Below, piece after piece: positions 9,126 to 18,900 of a stretch of 64,000 nucleotides of DNA; position 1 is the first letter of the stretch; each line of letters starts with the position of its first letter. The position numbers and the translations under genes were made by a program. Origin of the DNA: Thalassobacillus devorans MSP14 (GTDB lineage: Bacteria; Bacillota; Bacilli; Bacillales; Halobacillaceae); assembly GCF_000496835.1 (NCBI RefSeq), contig NZ_KI543236.1, positions 1,468,773-1,532,772 of the forward strand, in the 5' to 3' direction. The notes under the pieces were generated by a model. That model ran no database searches. It was not told the origin of the DNA and saw nothing but the letters and a program-made list of their open reading frames with translations.

Positions 9126-9132
9126 TGTCGAA
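9126..9132 (+). promoter_or_regulatory. 0A box (TGTCGAA) in the spo0A promoter region
   Basis: An exact TGTCGAA on the plus strand about 180 bases upstream of spo0A. Just inside it, on the minus strand, lie ACAGGAAAT (sigma-H -35-like) and GTAGAATAT (sigma-H -10-like). Their spacing is longer than usual, so no single promoter can be assigned with confidence. Confidence 0.5.
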
Positions 9133-9194
9133 AAATCTTTACATTAAGTATAGTAACATAATTTTTCCATTAAAGGAATTAAGTTTTTTAATTA

Positions 9195-9900
9195 AAAGGC
9201 TTTGTCAAATCTGAAAGTTCAACTTACAGAAAAGCTCCCTTTTCCTGAAGACTCAGTTTCGAGAGAAACTGTTTCCGTTACGGTGGTGAGCGTTTGGAGG
9301 TCCGGGAAATCACTCGCTTTCCATGGGCGGACGGTGAGCTTCCTCAGGCTAAAGCCCTGCGGGATCTCACCATGTCCTACCCTCCCATAGGAGTCTCGCA
9401 ATTTCCCGGCCCTCCTTGCATTTGTAAGACTAACGGAAACATCGATATGCGGAACCACCATCTTAACAGCTGAAAAGAGCTTATGTCCTGAATCATTGAG
9501 CTTTTCATGCAGTAAATGTGGAAGGTATCTTCTCCCAACGTAGGGTTCGTTCGTCAAAATATGGATAAGGTGGCGGGGAAACGGTGAGACTCCCGTAGGA
9601 GAAGGGGCTAGGCGAGACCCCACAGGTCGTGAAACGGCCGAGGAGGCTTGCCAGCCTCCCCCACAGGAAAGAAACGAATGCGTAATCGCCTTGGGAGACA
9701 CGACACGCATAAGCAGAACAGCAAAAGGGAAGTGTTTTTTCTTCCCGTTGATGGACTGCTTATGTCGCGAGTGTCTAGGCGATGCAGCTGGAAAGCGAAT
9801 CGTTTCCCAGCCACCCTTTCCCCTGTCCCGGTAACGAACCCAAATTACTTTGAAACTGAGTCTTCCACAATTCGGCCATTTAGTGGAATAATGCTTTTAT
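9195..9900. repeat. non-coding nested inverted repeat between spo0A and spoIVB
   Basis: About 700 bases without a credible gene. A perfect 14-bp inverted pair, GAAGACTCAGTTTC (9247-9260) and GAAACTGAGTCTTC (9852-9865), brackets the region. Inside it, two GC-rich segments (about 9300-9415 and 9565-9690) are diverged inverted copies of each other: both hold a GGTGAG / AGGAGTCTCGC type core. RNA from either strand could fold into one very long hairpin. The core resembles dispersed repeats common in Virgibacillus-like genomes, to my recollection. Open frames here have repetitive composition and no ribosome sites. Confidence 0.65.
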
Positions 9901-9932
9901 GAAAAATCAATACCAACGTTTAAAAAAACCAA

Positions 9933-9961
9933 TAAAAAAAAGCCGTAAGTGATACGGCTTC
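9933..9961 (-). terminator. terminator of spoIVB
   Basis: AAGCCGTA / TACGGCTT stem with a 5-base loop, followed on the minus strand by seven or more T. It overlaps the spoIVB stop codon. Confidence 0.88.
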
Positions 9962-11219
9962 AACTTGCTTGCTGCTTATAAATATCAATACCTGCTTCCT
10001 GAAGCATCCATTCAATATGGACACCATAACCTGAGGTAGGATCATTTACAAAAACGTGGGTAACTGCTCCGATGACTTTTCCATCTTGAATAATCGGACT
10101 GCCGCTCATCCCTTGCACGATGCCACCTGTTTCCTTCAATAATTCTGGATCAGTGATTTTTACTACCATTCCCTTTGTGGCAGGATGCTTTTGCGGAACG
10201 GTACTAACTACCTCTACATCGAACTCCTGCACTTTTTCACCTTCCACTACGGTTAAAATCTTTGCAGGTCCTTCTTTTACTTCATGTGATAAAGCAATCG
10301 GCATTGGTTCATCGCTTACACCGTTGGTAATTCCATTATCTAACTTTCCAAATATACCGAAAGGACTGTTTTTGGTTATTTCTCCAATTCGGTTTCGGTC
10401 TGCGGAAAACTCAGCTTTCTTTTCTCCCGGGACACCTTCACTTCCTTTTTGGATGGATGTTACATTGGACCTCACAATTGTTCCCTCATGAATCTCAATC
10501 GGCTTTTGCGTGTCCATATCAGAAATGACATGGCCCAGCGCTCCATATTTTTTTGATCGAGGATCATAAAAAGTCATTGTGCCGATTCCAGCTGCTGAAT
10601 CCCGGATATAAAGACCGATACGGAATTTTTGATCCTTTACATCGTAGGTCGGAGTAAGCTTAGTATCAAATGTTTCTTTCCCCCGCTTGACTGTTACGTT
10701 AAGAGCTTTTTCTTTTTCTCCAGCTTCTTTCACAATCGGTGCCATTTCTGACATTTTTTCTAATTCTTTGCCATTTACCTTAAGAAGTATATCGCCGACT
10801 TCAATTCCCGCCTTCTCTCCTGGAGAGACCTGATTTTTTTCTGTCTTCACTTGATGATGTCCTACAACTAATACACCCTTTGTGTGCAGTTTGACACCAA
10901 TCGATTGACCTCCAGGTATGACCTTATAGTCACTAAGATAATCCACATTGATTTTTTTCAACGGCAGGCCAGCAACGTTATAGAAGAACTCATCTGCTGA
11001 GGAGTTTCCTTTACTGGATTGAAGGGCATGTATCGAAGAACCTTCTGCTTCATTAATATCTTTTATAGCTGGCACACTGGTGATGCCTTGTTCCTGAAAG
11101 GTGGTCCATTCAGTCGGAATGGATAAATACTTTTGTACAGGGCTTAGAAACGGTATTACTATCATGGTGAGCAAAAGGATTAAACCTGCTGCATATCTCA
11201 TCTGTTGTTTAAATTTCAA
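9960..11219 (-). CDS. spoIVB: SpoIVB signalling serine peptidase
   Basis: Forespore-secreted serine peptidase that cleaves SpoIVFA and so triggers sigma-K activation in the mother cell. It has an N-terminal membrane anchor (about residues 8-28), a PDZ domain (roughly 100-185, [17 protein letters not shown]) and an S55-type peptidase domain with the catalytic histidine in GALGHVISD, the serine in GMSGSP, and a conserved [14 protein letters not shown] segment. I favour the TTG at 11217-11219 (419 residues) because AGGAG lies eight bases upstream. An ATG at 11250-11252 would add 11 residues but has no ribosome site. It lies downstream of recN with its own terminator, as in B. subtilis. Confidence 0.93.
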   Translation of the reverse strand: MKFKQQMRYAAGLILLLTMIVIPFLSPVQKYLSIPTEWTTFQEQGITSVPAIKDINEAEGSSIHALQSSKGNSSADEFFYNVAGLPLKKINVDYLSDYKVIPGGQSIGVKLHTKGVLVVGHHQVKTEKNQVSPGEKAGIEVGDILLKVNGKELEKMSEMAPIVKEAGEKEKALNVTVKRGKETFDTKLTPTYDVKDQKFRIGLYIRDSAAGIGTMTFYDPRSKKYGALGHVISDMDTQKPIEIHEGTIVRSNVTSIQKGSEGVPGEKKAEFSADRNRIGEITKNSPFGIFGKLDNGITNGVSDEPMPIALSHEVKEGPAKILTVVEGEKVQEFDVEVVSTVPQKHPATKGMVVKITDPELLKETGGIVQGMSGSPIIQDGKVIGAVTHVFVNDPTSGYGVHIEWMLQEAGIDIYKQQAS

Positions 11220-11397
11220 ATGTTCCAACTCCTCGCCTCTAACCCACACCATCTCAATCGAATGGTTTACTTTTAATGTGGTCTAAGCAGTCGCTTTTTA
11301 AACACAGCTCAAGTCAGAAAAAAGAGGGAAGAATTCCTGAAACATTTTTAGTGTAAATGGATGGATAAAAAGGGCTTTTAACGGAAATGTTAATACT

Positions 11398-11426
11398 AAA
11401 AATCACGCCGATGTCAGCGCGATTTT
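11398..11426 (-). terminator. probable terminator of recN
   Basis: An AATCGCGC-type arm pairs with GCGTGATT (with G-T pairs), followed by TTTTT on the minus strand. It overlaps the recN stop codon. Confidence 0.55.
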
Positions 11427-13156
11427 ATGTGTTCTTTCGATTTATATTTGAATGCAAGTTCCAATAATTCTTTTGCATGTTCTCTTGTAGTATCTGTCAA
11501 TTCTGCCCCTGTAATCATCCTGCTGATCTCATCAATTTTATCATGGAGAGTCAACTCCTGCAGGGAGGTGGATGTGCGATCACCGCTCACGTGCTTTTCA
11601 ATCTGCAAATGGGTATCAGCCATGGAAGCAACCTGGGGCAAATGTGATATACATAGAACCTGGGAAGCCTCTGAAATTCCGTATATTTTTTCAGCGATAG
11701 CTTGTGCAACCCGTCCGCTGACACCAGTATCCACTTCGTCGAAAATGACGCTGGTAACACCCTGATGTTTTGAAAAAATCTTTTTTAAAGCAAGCATTAC
11801 ACGGGAAAGCTCTCCGCCTGAGGCAACTTTGTGAATTTCTTTTAATGGCTCTCCGGGGTTTGTCGTGATCAGAAATTTGACTAAATCGAATCCGCTGGGC
11901 ATCAATTTAACATTCCTGCCATCAAATTCAGGATCATCCTGCTGTCCCTCTTTAGTTTGGATATCCACCGCAAAAGATGCCTTCTCGAGGTATAAACCTT
12001 TCAACTCCTGTTGAATAGCATGTGAAAGGTTTTTGGAAGCCTTCACTCTGATATCCTGAATCTGTTTGGCTTCCAGGACGGCGTCTTGTCCGATTTCTTT
12101 GATATCGTCCTCGAGCTTGGCTAAATGAGAATCTTTATTTTTAATTTCTTCAATTTCTTCTTCAATTTTCGAACTGTACTCCAGAATCTCTTCGACACTT
12201 TGTCCATACTTCTTCTTAAGACGATTGATTTCATTCAATCTGCTTTCAATGTCATCCAGACGTTCCGGATCAAATTCCAACTGCTCCAACTGGGAGCTAA
12301 GCTGAAAGGTCATTTCTTCCATCAGGTAATAATGGTTCGACATTTCTTCTGACATTTTATTTATCTGTTCATCATAATCCTTTGCGCCTTCCAGTGCAGT
12401 CAGCGCATGAGAGACCCAATCCAGGCCTTTTTGTTCACCATAAAGAGCCTGATAAGCATCATGAAGACCAGAATATATTTTTTCATAATTGACTAAACGG
12501 TTTCGTTCTTCCGTCAAAACAGTATCTTCATCAGGCTTCAGCTCTGCTGCCTGCAGTTCATTCCATTGAAACTCTAATAAATCAAGCCGCTGGGCCATTT
12601 CCTGTTCATTATCATTCAGTTCTCTATATCTTTTCCGTAAAGACTGGTATTTATCATATAACTTTTGATATTCTTCTTTGGCCTGCTTAATTTCTTTATC
12701 CGCGTATAAATCCAACAGCTCAATATGCTGCTCCACATCCATCAGTGATTGTGTTTCATGTTGACTATGAATGTCTATTAGTGTTTTACCGAATTCCCGG
12801 AGAATAGCGAGGGTGACGAGTTTTCCGTTTACACGGCAAATACTCTTTCCTTGAGAAGTAATCGTACGTTGCAGTACTATCATTCCATCTTCCTCGATAT
12901 CAACCCCGAATTCCTCCCCTTTATCATAAACAGGATGGTATCCTTCTACGGAAAACAATCCTTCTATTTCAGCTTTCTTGCTGCCATGCCGGACAAATTC
13001 TACCGAACCCCGTCCGCCTGCGAGTAATTGGATCGCATCAATAATGATGGATTTACCTGCACCAGTTTCTCCGGTCAATACAGTCAAACCGTCTTTAAAA
13101 TTGACAGAAATTTGATCAATGATAGCAAAATCGCGAATAGAAAGTTCCATTAACAT
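11414..13156 (-). CDS. recN: DNA repair protein RecN
   Basis: 580 residues, an SMC-like ATPase that acts early at double-strand breaks. Walker A is GETGAGKS near residues 29-36 and Walker B is VIFDEVDTGVSGR near residue 460. A long coiled-coil-forming middle (about 150-370) separates the two ATPase halves, with an ABC-type signature GGELSR before Walker B. GAGGTGG precedes the ATG by seven bases. It lies downstream of argR in the conserved argR-recN-spoIVB order. No LexA box is obvious in the 67-base gap to argR. Confidence 0.96.
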   Translation of the reverse strand: MLMELSIRDFAIIDQISVNFKDGLTVLTGETGAGKSIIIDAIQLLAGGRGSVEFVRHGSKKAEIEGLFSVEGYHPVYDKGEEFGVDIEEDGMIVLQRTITSQGKSICRVNGKLVTLAILREFGKTLIDIHSQHETQSLMDVEQHIELLDLYADKEIKQAKEEYQKLYDKYQSLRKRYRELNDNEQEMAQRLDLLEFQWNELQAAELKPDEDTVLTEERNRLVNYEKIYSGLHDAYQALYGEQKGLDWVSHALTALEGAKDYDEQINKMSEEMSNHYYLMEEMTFQLSSQLEQLEFDPERLDDIESRLNEINRLKKKYGQSVEEILEYSSKIEEEIEEIKNKDSHLAKLEDDIKEIGQDAVLEAKQIQDIRVKASKNLSHAIQQELKGLYLEKASFAVDIQTKEGQQDDPEFDGRNVKLMPSGFDLVKFLITTNPGEPLKEIHKVASGGELSRVMLALKKIFSKHQGVTSVIFDEVDTGVSGRVAQAIAEKIYGISEASQVLCISHLPQVASMADTHLQIEKHVSGDRTSTSLQELTLHDKIDEISRMITGAELTDTTREHAKELLELAFKYKSKEHIKSR

Positions 13157-13223
13157 CGTTGAGCCACCTCGATTTCCCCATTTCTTAGATATGCCACATC
13201 TTACAGGATGCTTCAGCTATATT

Positions 13224-13673
13224 TTACAGCATTTCCAGCAGTTGATCCGATATCATCTGCGTCTGTTTCTCACTCCGGCAAATAATCAAGCACGTATCAT
13301 CTCCGCAAATTGTTCCCATTATTTCTTCCCAATCTAAATTATCAATCAATGCACCCACAGCATTGGCATTGCCGGGTAATGTTTTTAAAATGATAAAATG
13401 CCCCGCACGATCAATACTCACAAACGCATCCATCATTAGGCGATGAAGTTTTTCCAATGGATTGAAACGTTGGTCAGCAGGAAGACTGTATTTATACCTG
13501 CCGTCAATCATCGGGACTTTCACTAAATGCAGCTCTTTTATGTCTCTTGAGACGGTAGCCTGCGTGACATTATAGCCAAGACTTTTCAAACGGTCGACAA
13601 GTTCATCCTGTGTTTCAATATCATTATTGGTAATTAATTCACGAATTTTAATGTGTCGCTGACCTTTGTTCAC
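13224..13673 (-). CDS. argR: arginine repressor ArgR/AhrC
   Basis: 149 residues, a full-length arginine-dependent repressor of arginine synthesis and activator of catabolism. The N-terminal winged helix includes [13 protein letters not shown]. The C-terminal arginine-binding and hexamerisation domain has [13 protein letters not shown]. It is sandwiched between yqxC and recN as in most Bacillaceae. Confidence 0.96.
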   Translation of the reverse strand: MNKGQRHIKIRELITNNDIETQDELVDRLKSLGYNVTQATVSRDIKELHLVKVPMIDGRYKYSLPADQRFNPLEKLHRLMMDAFVSIDRAGHFIILKTLPGNANAVGALIDNLDWEEIMGTICGDDTCLIICRSEKQTQMISDQLLEML

Positions 13674-13710
13674 AGAAATTTTCCTCCAATCTAAAAACCG
13701 TGCATTTTAC

Positions 13711-13745
13711 ATAAAAAGAGGGCTACACATCAAGGCAGCCCTCTT
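13711..13745 (-). terminator. terminator of yqxC
   Basis: AAGAGGGCT (13716-13724) pairs perfectly with AGCCCTCTT (13737-13745). On the minus strand the stem is followed by TTTT. It lies four bases past the yqxC stop, separating the dxs-yqxC unit from argR. Confidence 0.88.
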
Positions 13746-13748
13746 CTC

Positions 13749-14573
13749 CTACGCATGCTTCCGATGTGTCTGATGTGCTTCTTCCACAATATCCCTAATC
13801 TTAACATCGGAGATACGATTACCTTCTTTACTGGATTTCCAGCGGAAATGTGCTAAAAATTCAATATTTCCGTCTCCCCCGGTAATAGGCGAAAACGAAA
13901 TATTCGCAACGGTATAGTTTTGCTCTTGAGCAAAGCCAATGATTCTTTTGACAACTTCCTCATGGATTTTCGGGTCACGGACGATTCCTTTTTTACCGAC
14001 CTGGTCTCTACCTGCTTCGAATTGCGGCTTAATCAATGCGACGATGTCGCTTTCTTCCTGTAACAGCCGGGACAAAACCGGTAAAATCAACCGGAGTGAT
14101 ATAAAGGATACATCAATAGAAGCAAAATCCGGCTGTCCGTGAACCAGGTCCTCTTCTGTCACATAACGGAAATTTGTGCGCTCCATTACATACACACGAG
14201 GATCATTCCTCAACTTCCAATCCAGCTGATTATAGCCTACATCTATAGCATAACTACTTTCTATGCCATTTTGTAAGGCGCAGTCCGTAAAACCGCCAGT
14301 GGATGATCCAACATCAATCATTACCCTGCCTTTCAAGTTTAAATCGAATTCCTTAATAGCTTTTTCCAGCTTCAGGCCACCTCGGCTAACATAGGGGATC
14401 AACTTTCCTTTCACATGTAAAGAGGTATCTTCATCGACCTTCATTCCGGGTTTATCCAGACGGGCACTTTCCGAATAAACAAGCCCTGCCATTATCGTCC
14501 TTTTAGCTTTTTCTCTTGTCTCTATTATACCTCTTTCGACAAGTAATATATCCAGTCTTACTTTCTTTCCCAT
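13749..14573 (-). CDS. yqxC: TlyA family rRNA (cytidine-2'-O)-methyltransferase / hemolysin-like YqxC
   Basis: 274 residues. An N-terminal S4 RNA-binding domain (about 5-65, RLDILLVERGIIETREKAKR) precedes a FtsJ-like methyltransferase fold with the S-adenosylmethionine motif VGSSTGGFTDCAL near residue 92. TlyA enzymes methylate ribosomal RNA 2'-O positions; the historical hemolysin label comes from heterologous expression. It directly follows dxs (four-base gap) and is probably in the same transcript. Confidence 0.93.
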   Translation of the reverse strand: MGKKVRLDILLVERGIIETREKAKRTIMAGLVYSESARLDKPGMKVDEDTSLHVKGKLIPYVSRGGLKLEKAIKEFDLNLKGRVMIDVGSSTGGFTDCALQNGIESSYAIDVGYNQLDWKLRNDPRVYVMERTNFRYVTEEDLVHGQPDFASIDVSFISLRLILPVLSRLLQEESDIVALIKPQFEAGRDQVGKKGIVRDPKIHEEVVKRIIGFAQEQNYTVANISFSPITGGDGNIEFLAHFRWKSSKEGNRISDVKIRDIVEEAHQTHRKHA

Positions 14574-14577
14574 ATCT

Positions 14578-16470
14578 TCAAGCCCTTTTTTGTTTACTTG
14601 GTATTAGTTCTTTCAAGTTCGCCACCACAGATTCTTTTGTTAAATCAATCTCTTTCAACAATTCAGGCACTTTGCCATGCTCAATATAACGGTCCGGGAT
14701 ACCCATACGTTTGATTGATTGATTTTTATAGAGGTTTTCTTCAGCAAACTCAAGGATACTTGAGCCGAAACCACCTTTCAGAACAGCTTCTTCAATAGTC
14801 AAAATAGGCAAGCTATCCTGCATAATTTGGTGAAGCATTCTTTCGTCCAAAGGTTTTAGGAACCTGGCATTAACCACTCTTACTGAAATGCCCTGCTTCT
14901 TCAATTCCTCACTGGCTTCCAGAGCCATGTCTATCGTGGTGCCGAATGTCAACACCACAGCGTCTGCACCTTCCTGTAAGGTTTCCCAACTGCCAATTTC
15001 AATCAGCTCAGGTTCGGGATCTACTGCTACTCCTTTTGCATTACCACGAGGATAGCGTATTGCAATCGGACCATCATCATACTTCATCGCGGTATGCACC
15101 ATATGCTGAGCTTCATTTTCATCTTTGGGCATCATGAGGGTTATATTCGGCAGATTTCTTAAAAACGCTATATCAAATACACCCTGGTGTGTTTCTCCAT
15201 CAGCCCCTACCAGCCCTGCACGGTCAATCCCGAAAACCACATTCAGATTTTGGCGGCATACATCATGAACGACCTGATCGTATGCACGCTGCAAAAATGT
15301 AGAATAAATCGCAAGAAATGGTTTCATGTCCTGGGTAGCTAATCCAGCAGCTACTGTAGTAGCATGCTGTTCCGCTATTCCGACATCAAATAAGCGGTCC
15401 GGAAACTCTTCGCCGAATTTCTCCAATTTAGACCCTAAAATCATGGCTGGAGTAATAGCGACGATTCGCTTATCTTCACGTGCTTCCCGTCTCAGCGCTT
15501 CCGTTATCACGGAACTCCAGGCCGGTGGCGCTGTATCAGGCTTGATTTTTTCGCCTGAATCAATTTTGTATGGTCCCACCCCATGCCATTTATCTGTCTT
15601 GTCCGTTTCAGCAGGATGATACCCTTTCCCTTTTTGGGTCATCACATGCACAATAACCGGGCCTTCTGTTTTCTTCGCATAATTAAGGTTTTCTAATAAA
15701 TCTTGAAAATCATGGCCATCTACAGGACCGTAGTAAGTAAAACCTAATTCTTCAAAAAACATTCCAGGCACGACAAAATATTTCATACTGTCTTTAAGAC
15801 GCTCAGCAGCTTGAGCAAGCCTGCCGCCGACAGCAGGGATTTTTTTCAACAACCATTCAAGATCGTCTTTAGCGCGGTTATATTTTCCTGCGCTCCTCAT
15901 CCGTCCTAACGCATTATGAAGTGCACCAACGTTTTTAGCAATCGACATTTCATTGTCATTAAGTATGACCGTAATATTTTTCTTTTCATGGCCAATATGG
16001 TTGAGTGCCTCTAAAGCCATACCACCAGTCAATGCACCATCACCAATCACCGGGAGGATAGAGTGTTCTTCTCCTTTTACATCGCGTGCGATAGCCATGC
16101 CCATTGCTGCTGATAGTGACGTCGAACTATGACCTGTTTCCCATAAATCATGTTCGCTTTCACAACGTTTAGGAAAACCACAAAGTCCTTTATATTGTCT
16201 CAAAGTGCCAAACTGACCCGCTCGTCCAGTCAAAATTTTGTGGATATAAGACTGATGACCCACATCAAAAATGAATCGGTCTTTCGGGCTTTGGAATACT
16301 TTATGAAGAGCAAGGGTCAACTCCACAACCCCAAGATTGGCTCCAAGATGACCGCCTGTTTTCGAAAGGTTTTCAATTAGGAAAGTTCTTATTGTTGAGG
16401 CTAGCTGTTTCAAGTCTTCGTCTGAAAGATCCCTGACAAACGAAGGATCTTGAATTTTCTTTAGATCCAT
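14578..16470 (-). CDS. dxs: 1-deoxy-D-xylulose-5-phosphate synthase
   Basis: 630 residues. This thiamine-diphosphate enzyme condenses pyruvate and glyceraldehyde-3-phosphate in the first step of the MEP isoprenoid pathway. The ThDP motif [15 protein letters not shown] is near residue 152, and the transketolase-like pyrimidine-binding domain starts near residue 315 (with GIAEQHA). Its ATG follows oapA by 17 bases. Together with ispA this places isoprenoid synthesis around the OLE RNA gene, a hallmark of ole loci. Confidence 0.97.
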   Translation of the reverse strand: MDLKKIQDPSFVRDLSDEDLKQLASTIRTFLIENLSKTGGHLGANLGVVELTLALHKVFQSPKDRFIFDVGHQSYIHKILTGRAGQFGTLRQYKGLCGFPKRCESEHDLWETGHSSTSLSAAMGMAIARDVKGEEHSILPVIGDGALTGGMALEALNHIGHEKKNITVILNDNEMSIAKNVGALHNALGRMRSAGKYNRAKDDLEWLLKKIPAVGGRLAQAAERLKDSMKYFVVPGMFFEELGFTYYGPVDGHDFQDLLENLNYAKKTEGPVIVHVMTQKGKGYHPAETDKTDKWHGVGPYKIDSGEKIKPDTAPPAWSSVITEALRREAREDKRIVAITPAMILGSKLEKFGEEFPDRLFDVGIAEQHATTVAAGLATQDMKPFLAIYSTFLQRAYDQVVHDVCRQNLNVVFGIDRAGLVGADGETHQGVFDIAFLRNLPNITLMMPKDENEAQHMVHTAMKYDDGPIAIRYPRGNAKGVAVDPEPELIEIGSWETLQEGADAVVLTFGTTIDMALEASEELKKQGISVRVVNARFLKPLDERMLHQIMQDSLPILTIEEAVLKGGFGSSILEFAEENLYKNQSIKRMGIPDRYIEHGKVPELLKEIDLTKESVVANLKELIPSKQKRA

Positions 16471-16487
16471 AAATGGACCTCCTATCT

Positions 16488-17087
16488 TTAACGTGTTTTT
16501 CTAGAAGCCTCGGCTGGTTTTGATATGATATTTATCTTCAATTTATTCTCTATCCATGCGATCACTCTTGCAGCAAAAAATATGATCTTTGTAGAAGAGT
16601 GAATAGCAAAAAATTTGCCGACAGCTTTACCGCCTACAGTCAACGCAGCTACTATACTTGTCATTATGACTGATATAGTAATTTGCACCGTAGACCCTTC
16701 ATTATGCCCCATTACATTGGACAGCTGGATTACTACAATCGCAGAAGCTGTACCACTGACGATGCCGGAGATGTCCCCGATGACATCATTACAAAAACTG
16801 GCGAATCGATCAGCATTACGGACAATTAGGATCGCCTGTTTTGCACCAGGTACTTTCTCTGCGGCCATTGCATGGAAGGGCGGCTCTGATGCAGCAGTAG
16901 CTGCAATTCCTAACATATCAAATATAACACCAATCAATACTATAATGAAAACGATAACTAATCCAATAAACCAGATAACCCCGCTTAATACGGAAGAAGA
17001 TATGATTGAAAAAATAGCCGCTAACACAAATGTGATAACGGCAATACTTATACTGAATCTTAATGATTTTTTTAATTGATTATCCAT
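16488..17087 (-). CDS. oapA: OLE-associated membrane protein OapA (DUF21-like)
   Basis: 199 residues with about four hydrophobic segments: two close together near residues 12-60, and two near 105-160. They are linked by the polar stretch [19 protein letters not shown], with a basic C-terminal tail. The gene lies directly downstream of the OLE RNA and upstream of dxs, exactly where OapA is encoded in Halalkalibacterium halodurans. OapA is a membrane protein that binds OLE RNA and anchors it at the membrane. Assignment rests on position and general DUF21-like character; I could not align it. The ATG at 17085-17087 has GAGG six bases upstream; the ATG four codons earlier has none, so I use the shorter form. 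Confidence 0.85.
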   Translation of the reverse strand: MDNQLKKSLRFSISIAVITFVLAAIFSIISSSVLSGVIWFIGLVIVFIIVLIGVIFDMLGIAATAASEPPFHAMAAEKVPGAKQAILIVRNADRFASFCNDVIGDISGIVSGTASAIVVIQLSNVMGHNEGSTVQITISVIMTSIVAALTVGGKAVGKFFAIHSSTKIIFFAARVIAWIENKLKINIISKPAEASRKTR

Positions 17088-17114
17088 TCGCAACCTCATT
17101 TGTAGAATATGTAA

Positions 17115-17726
17115 GAAAAGGAATGGTCACCCAATAGGTAAAAATTGCGGCTTAGGTCCAGTAGGTTTTCCCATCCAGATACCGAATGTCACCATTCTGG
17201 CGGTTCCCCTTTAAACCCGGATCGACTCCGTCTCCGGAAGCCGGACTGGATTACCACTTAGTCCGCACTATAATTCCTATTGTGTGTCTTGGCAAACAGT
17301 CTAGGAGATTTCCTCAACAGCCTTTGACCGTACCTTAGCCTCTTTTGCAGTCTTGATTTCATATGGCGAAAAAATCCATGAAAAGGTGGCCATCCCTTCC
17401 ACGCATCTTTAATTCCATAATCCCCTCAAGACCACTCAAGGCAGGCTACGCTGCTCATACAGAATTCCTCCATATGAAGCAGGTTCATACCCCATTCCAT
17501 CATGGTTTCCGGCTAAGAAACCATCACAGATATGGGCCTCCGCGGAAGCAGGGTCAACGCCCACATGCCTTTGTGGATCGCCCCGCTACCTTAACTCCCA
17601 GCATCGACCCAAGGCTGGGCGCCTCAAGCCAACACAAGGAACTTCATCGATATGCCCTTTGGCGGATTTTTAGGCCCGCCTTCAGGAACGGAGGACTGAC
17701 TAGAATACTGCACCATCCCTTATGTA
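17115..17726 (-). ncRNA. ole: OLE RNA (ornate, large, extremophilic)
   Basis: About 610 bases without a credible reading frame, rich in short GC stems, between ispA and oapA on the same strand. Length, neighbours (xseAB, ispA, oapA, dxs) and lineage all match OLE RNA, a large structured RNA of extremophilic Firmicutes that associates with OapA at the membrane. In H. halodurans its loss causes sensitivity to cold, short alcohols and divalent-metal stress. Several internal complementary arms are visible, for example GGTTTCTTAGCCGGAAACC and GTCCGGCTTCCGGAGAC-type hairpins on the minus strand. The 5' end is inferred from the promoter at 17732-17760; the 3' end is approximate. A covariance-model search would settle it. 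Confidence 0.88.
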
Positions 17727-17731
17727 CTTCT

Positions 17732-17760
17732 AATATACCATAATCGTCAGACTTCCTCAA
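17732..17760 (-). promoter_or_regulatory. candidate sigma-A promoter of the OLE RNA gene
   Basis: On the minus strand TTGAGG (17760-17755) and TATATT (17737-17732) are separated by exactly 17 bases. The predicted start near 17726 matches the expected 5' end of OLE RNA. It lies just past the ispA stop, so OLE could be made both from this promoter and by read-through. Confidence 0.6.
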
Positions 17761-17773
17761 TTAAACTGTATTC

Positions 17774-18658
17774 TTAATGATCGCGGTTGCTTAGGTGGTC
17801 TATAAGTATGAAAAGCTTCGTTTCTTCTACATCAGCTTGTTTTAAAGCAGATTTAGCCTGTGCTACATAATGCTCTTTTTGAGTGACGGATCCTTCCAGC
17901 CCAAGCATACTTGGGTACGTACTTTTATGGTTTGTTGAGTCACTGCCTACCGGTTTCCCCAACTTTTCCTCATTACCGCTTACATCAAGAATGTCATCCT
18001 GAATTTGAAAAATGATGCCCAGCAAATCTGCTGTTTCTTTAATTGACTGGAGCTGTTGCTCTGAAGCTCCCCCAATATAGGCTCCAGCCATCAAAGCGAA
18101 ACTTAACAGCTTTCCTGTCTTCAAATGATGAATTTGTTCGAGATCTTCAAGGGTAATTGCCTTCCCTTCACTTTCCATATCCATTAATTGCCCTGCCACC
18201 ATCCCAAGCGCACCACTGGCTGTGGAAAGCTGTTGAACAAGGTGTACTTTTTGTTCGACACTTAGCTGTTCCGCTTCCATGATCGCCTGAAAACTTAAAG
18301 TTAATAAAGCGTCCCCGGCCAAAATAGCGGTTGCTTCATCAAACTTACGATGATTGGTCGGCTGACCTCGCCGCATATCATCATCGTCCATCGCAGGTAA
18401 ATCATCATGGATAAGAGAATACGTATGAATCATTTCCAGGGCTGCAGCTACAGGAAGCACTTCCTTTTTATTTCCGCCGAATGCTTCACAGGCAGCCATC
18501 ATAAGAATAGGTCGGAGCCGCTTACCGCCGGCATGAATCGAATAAAGCATAGATTTTTTGAGATTGGAATGAATGGGTTTTTCAGAGATATAATCATGTA
18601 AATACGCATTCACCAATGTTTGCCCCTGTTCTAAATAATAGGAAAGTGCCTGATCCAC
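17774..18658 (-). CDS. ispA: farnesyl diphosphate synthase (polyprenyl synthetase)
   Basis: 294 residues. It condenses isopentenyl diphosphate with dimethylallyl and geranyl diphosphates to farnesyl diphosphate. The first aspartate-rich motif is HDDLPAMDDDD near residues 79-89 and the second is FQIQDDILD near residue 215. The start overlaps the xseB stop codon by one base, so it belongs to the folD-xseA-xseB-ispA operon. The OLE RNA gene follows. Confidence 0.96.
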   Translation of the reverse strand: MDQALSYYLEQGQTLVNAYLHDYISEKPIHSNLKKSMLYSIHAGGKRLRPILMMAACEAFGGNKKEVLPVAAALEMIHTYSLIHDDLPAMDDDDMRRGQPTNHRKFDEATAILAGDALLTLSFQAIMEAEQLSVEQKVHLVQQLSTASGALGMVAGQLMDMESEGKAITLEDLEQIHHLKTGKLLSFALMAGAYIGGASEQQLQSIKETADLLGIIFQIQDDILDVSGNEEKLGKPVGSDSTNHKSTYPSMLGLEGSVTQKEHYVAQAKSALKQADVEETKLFILIDHLSNRDH

Positions 18659-18900
18659 TACTCTTCCTCCTGCACGGAAAATGGCTCGAACTCACCGTGT
18701 TCATTCAAAATTTGCTGCATTTGCTGCTCGACGCGATTCAATTTTTCACTGCAGGTCTTGGACAGTTTCATGCCCTCCTGATAATAATTGAGCGCTTTTT
18801 CCAGTGGAACATCGCCTTCTTCCAGTTTTTCCACCAGTTTTTCCAATTGCTCGATCGCTTCTTCAAAGCTTAATTCCTTATGATTTTCACTCATTTTCAT
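18658..18900 (-). CDS. xseB: exodeoxyribonuclease VII small subunit
   Basis: 80 residues, the normal size. It is a helical protein that assembles several copies onto XseA to form exonuclease VII, which degrades single-stranded DNA from both ends. The motif [22 protein letters not shown] and the following [14 protein letters not shown] are diagnostic. It overlaps the end of xseA by 14 bases and ispA by one, indicating tight translational coupling. Confidence 0.95.
   Translation of the reverse strand: MKMSENHKELSFEEAIEQLEKLVEKLEEGDVPLEKALNYYQEGMKLSKTCSEKLNRVEQQMQQILNEHGEFEPFSVQEEE

Noticed and set aside
9219-9710. Open frames of 65-163 codons inside the repeat upstream of spo0A
   Set aside because: They lie entirely in inverted-repeat sequence, have no ribosome sites and biased Arg/Pro/Ser composition; they follow from GC-rich repeats.
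17363-17743. 126-codon frame antisense to the OLE RNA
   Set aside because: Its composition fits an accidental frame in a structured RNA gene, with no convincing ribosome site, and it opposes all neighbouring genes.
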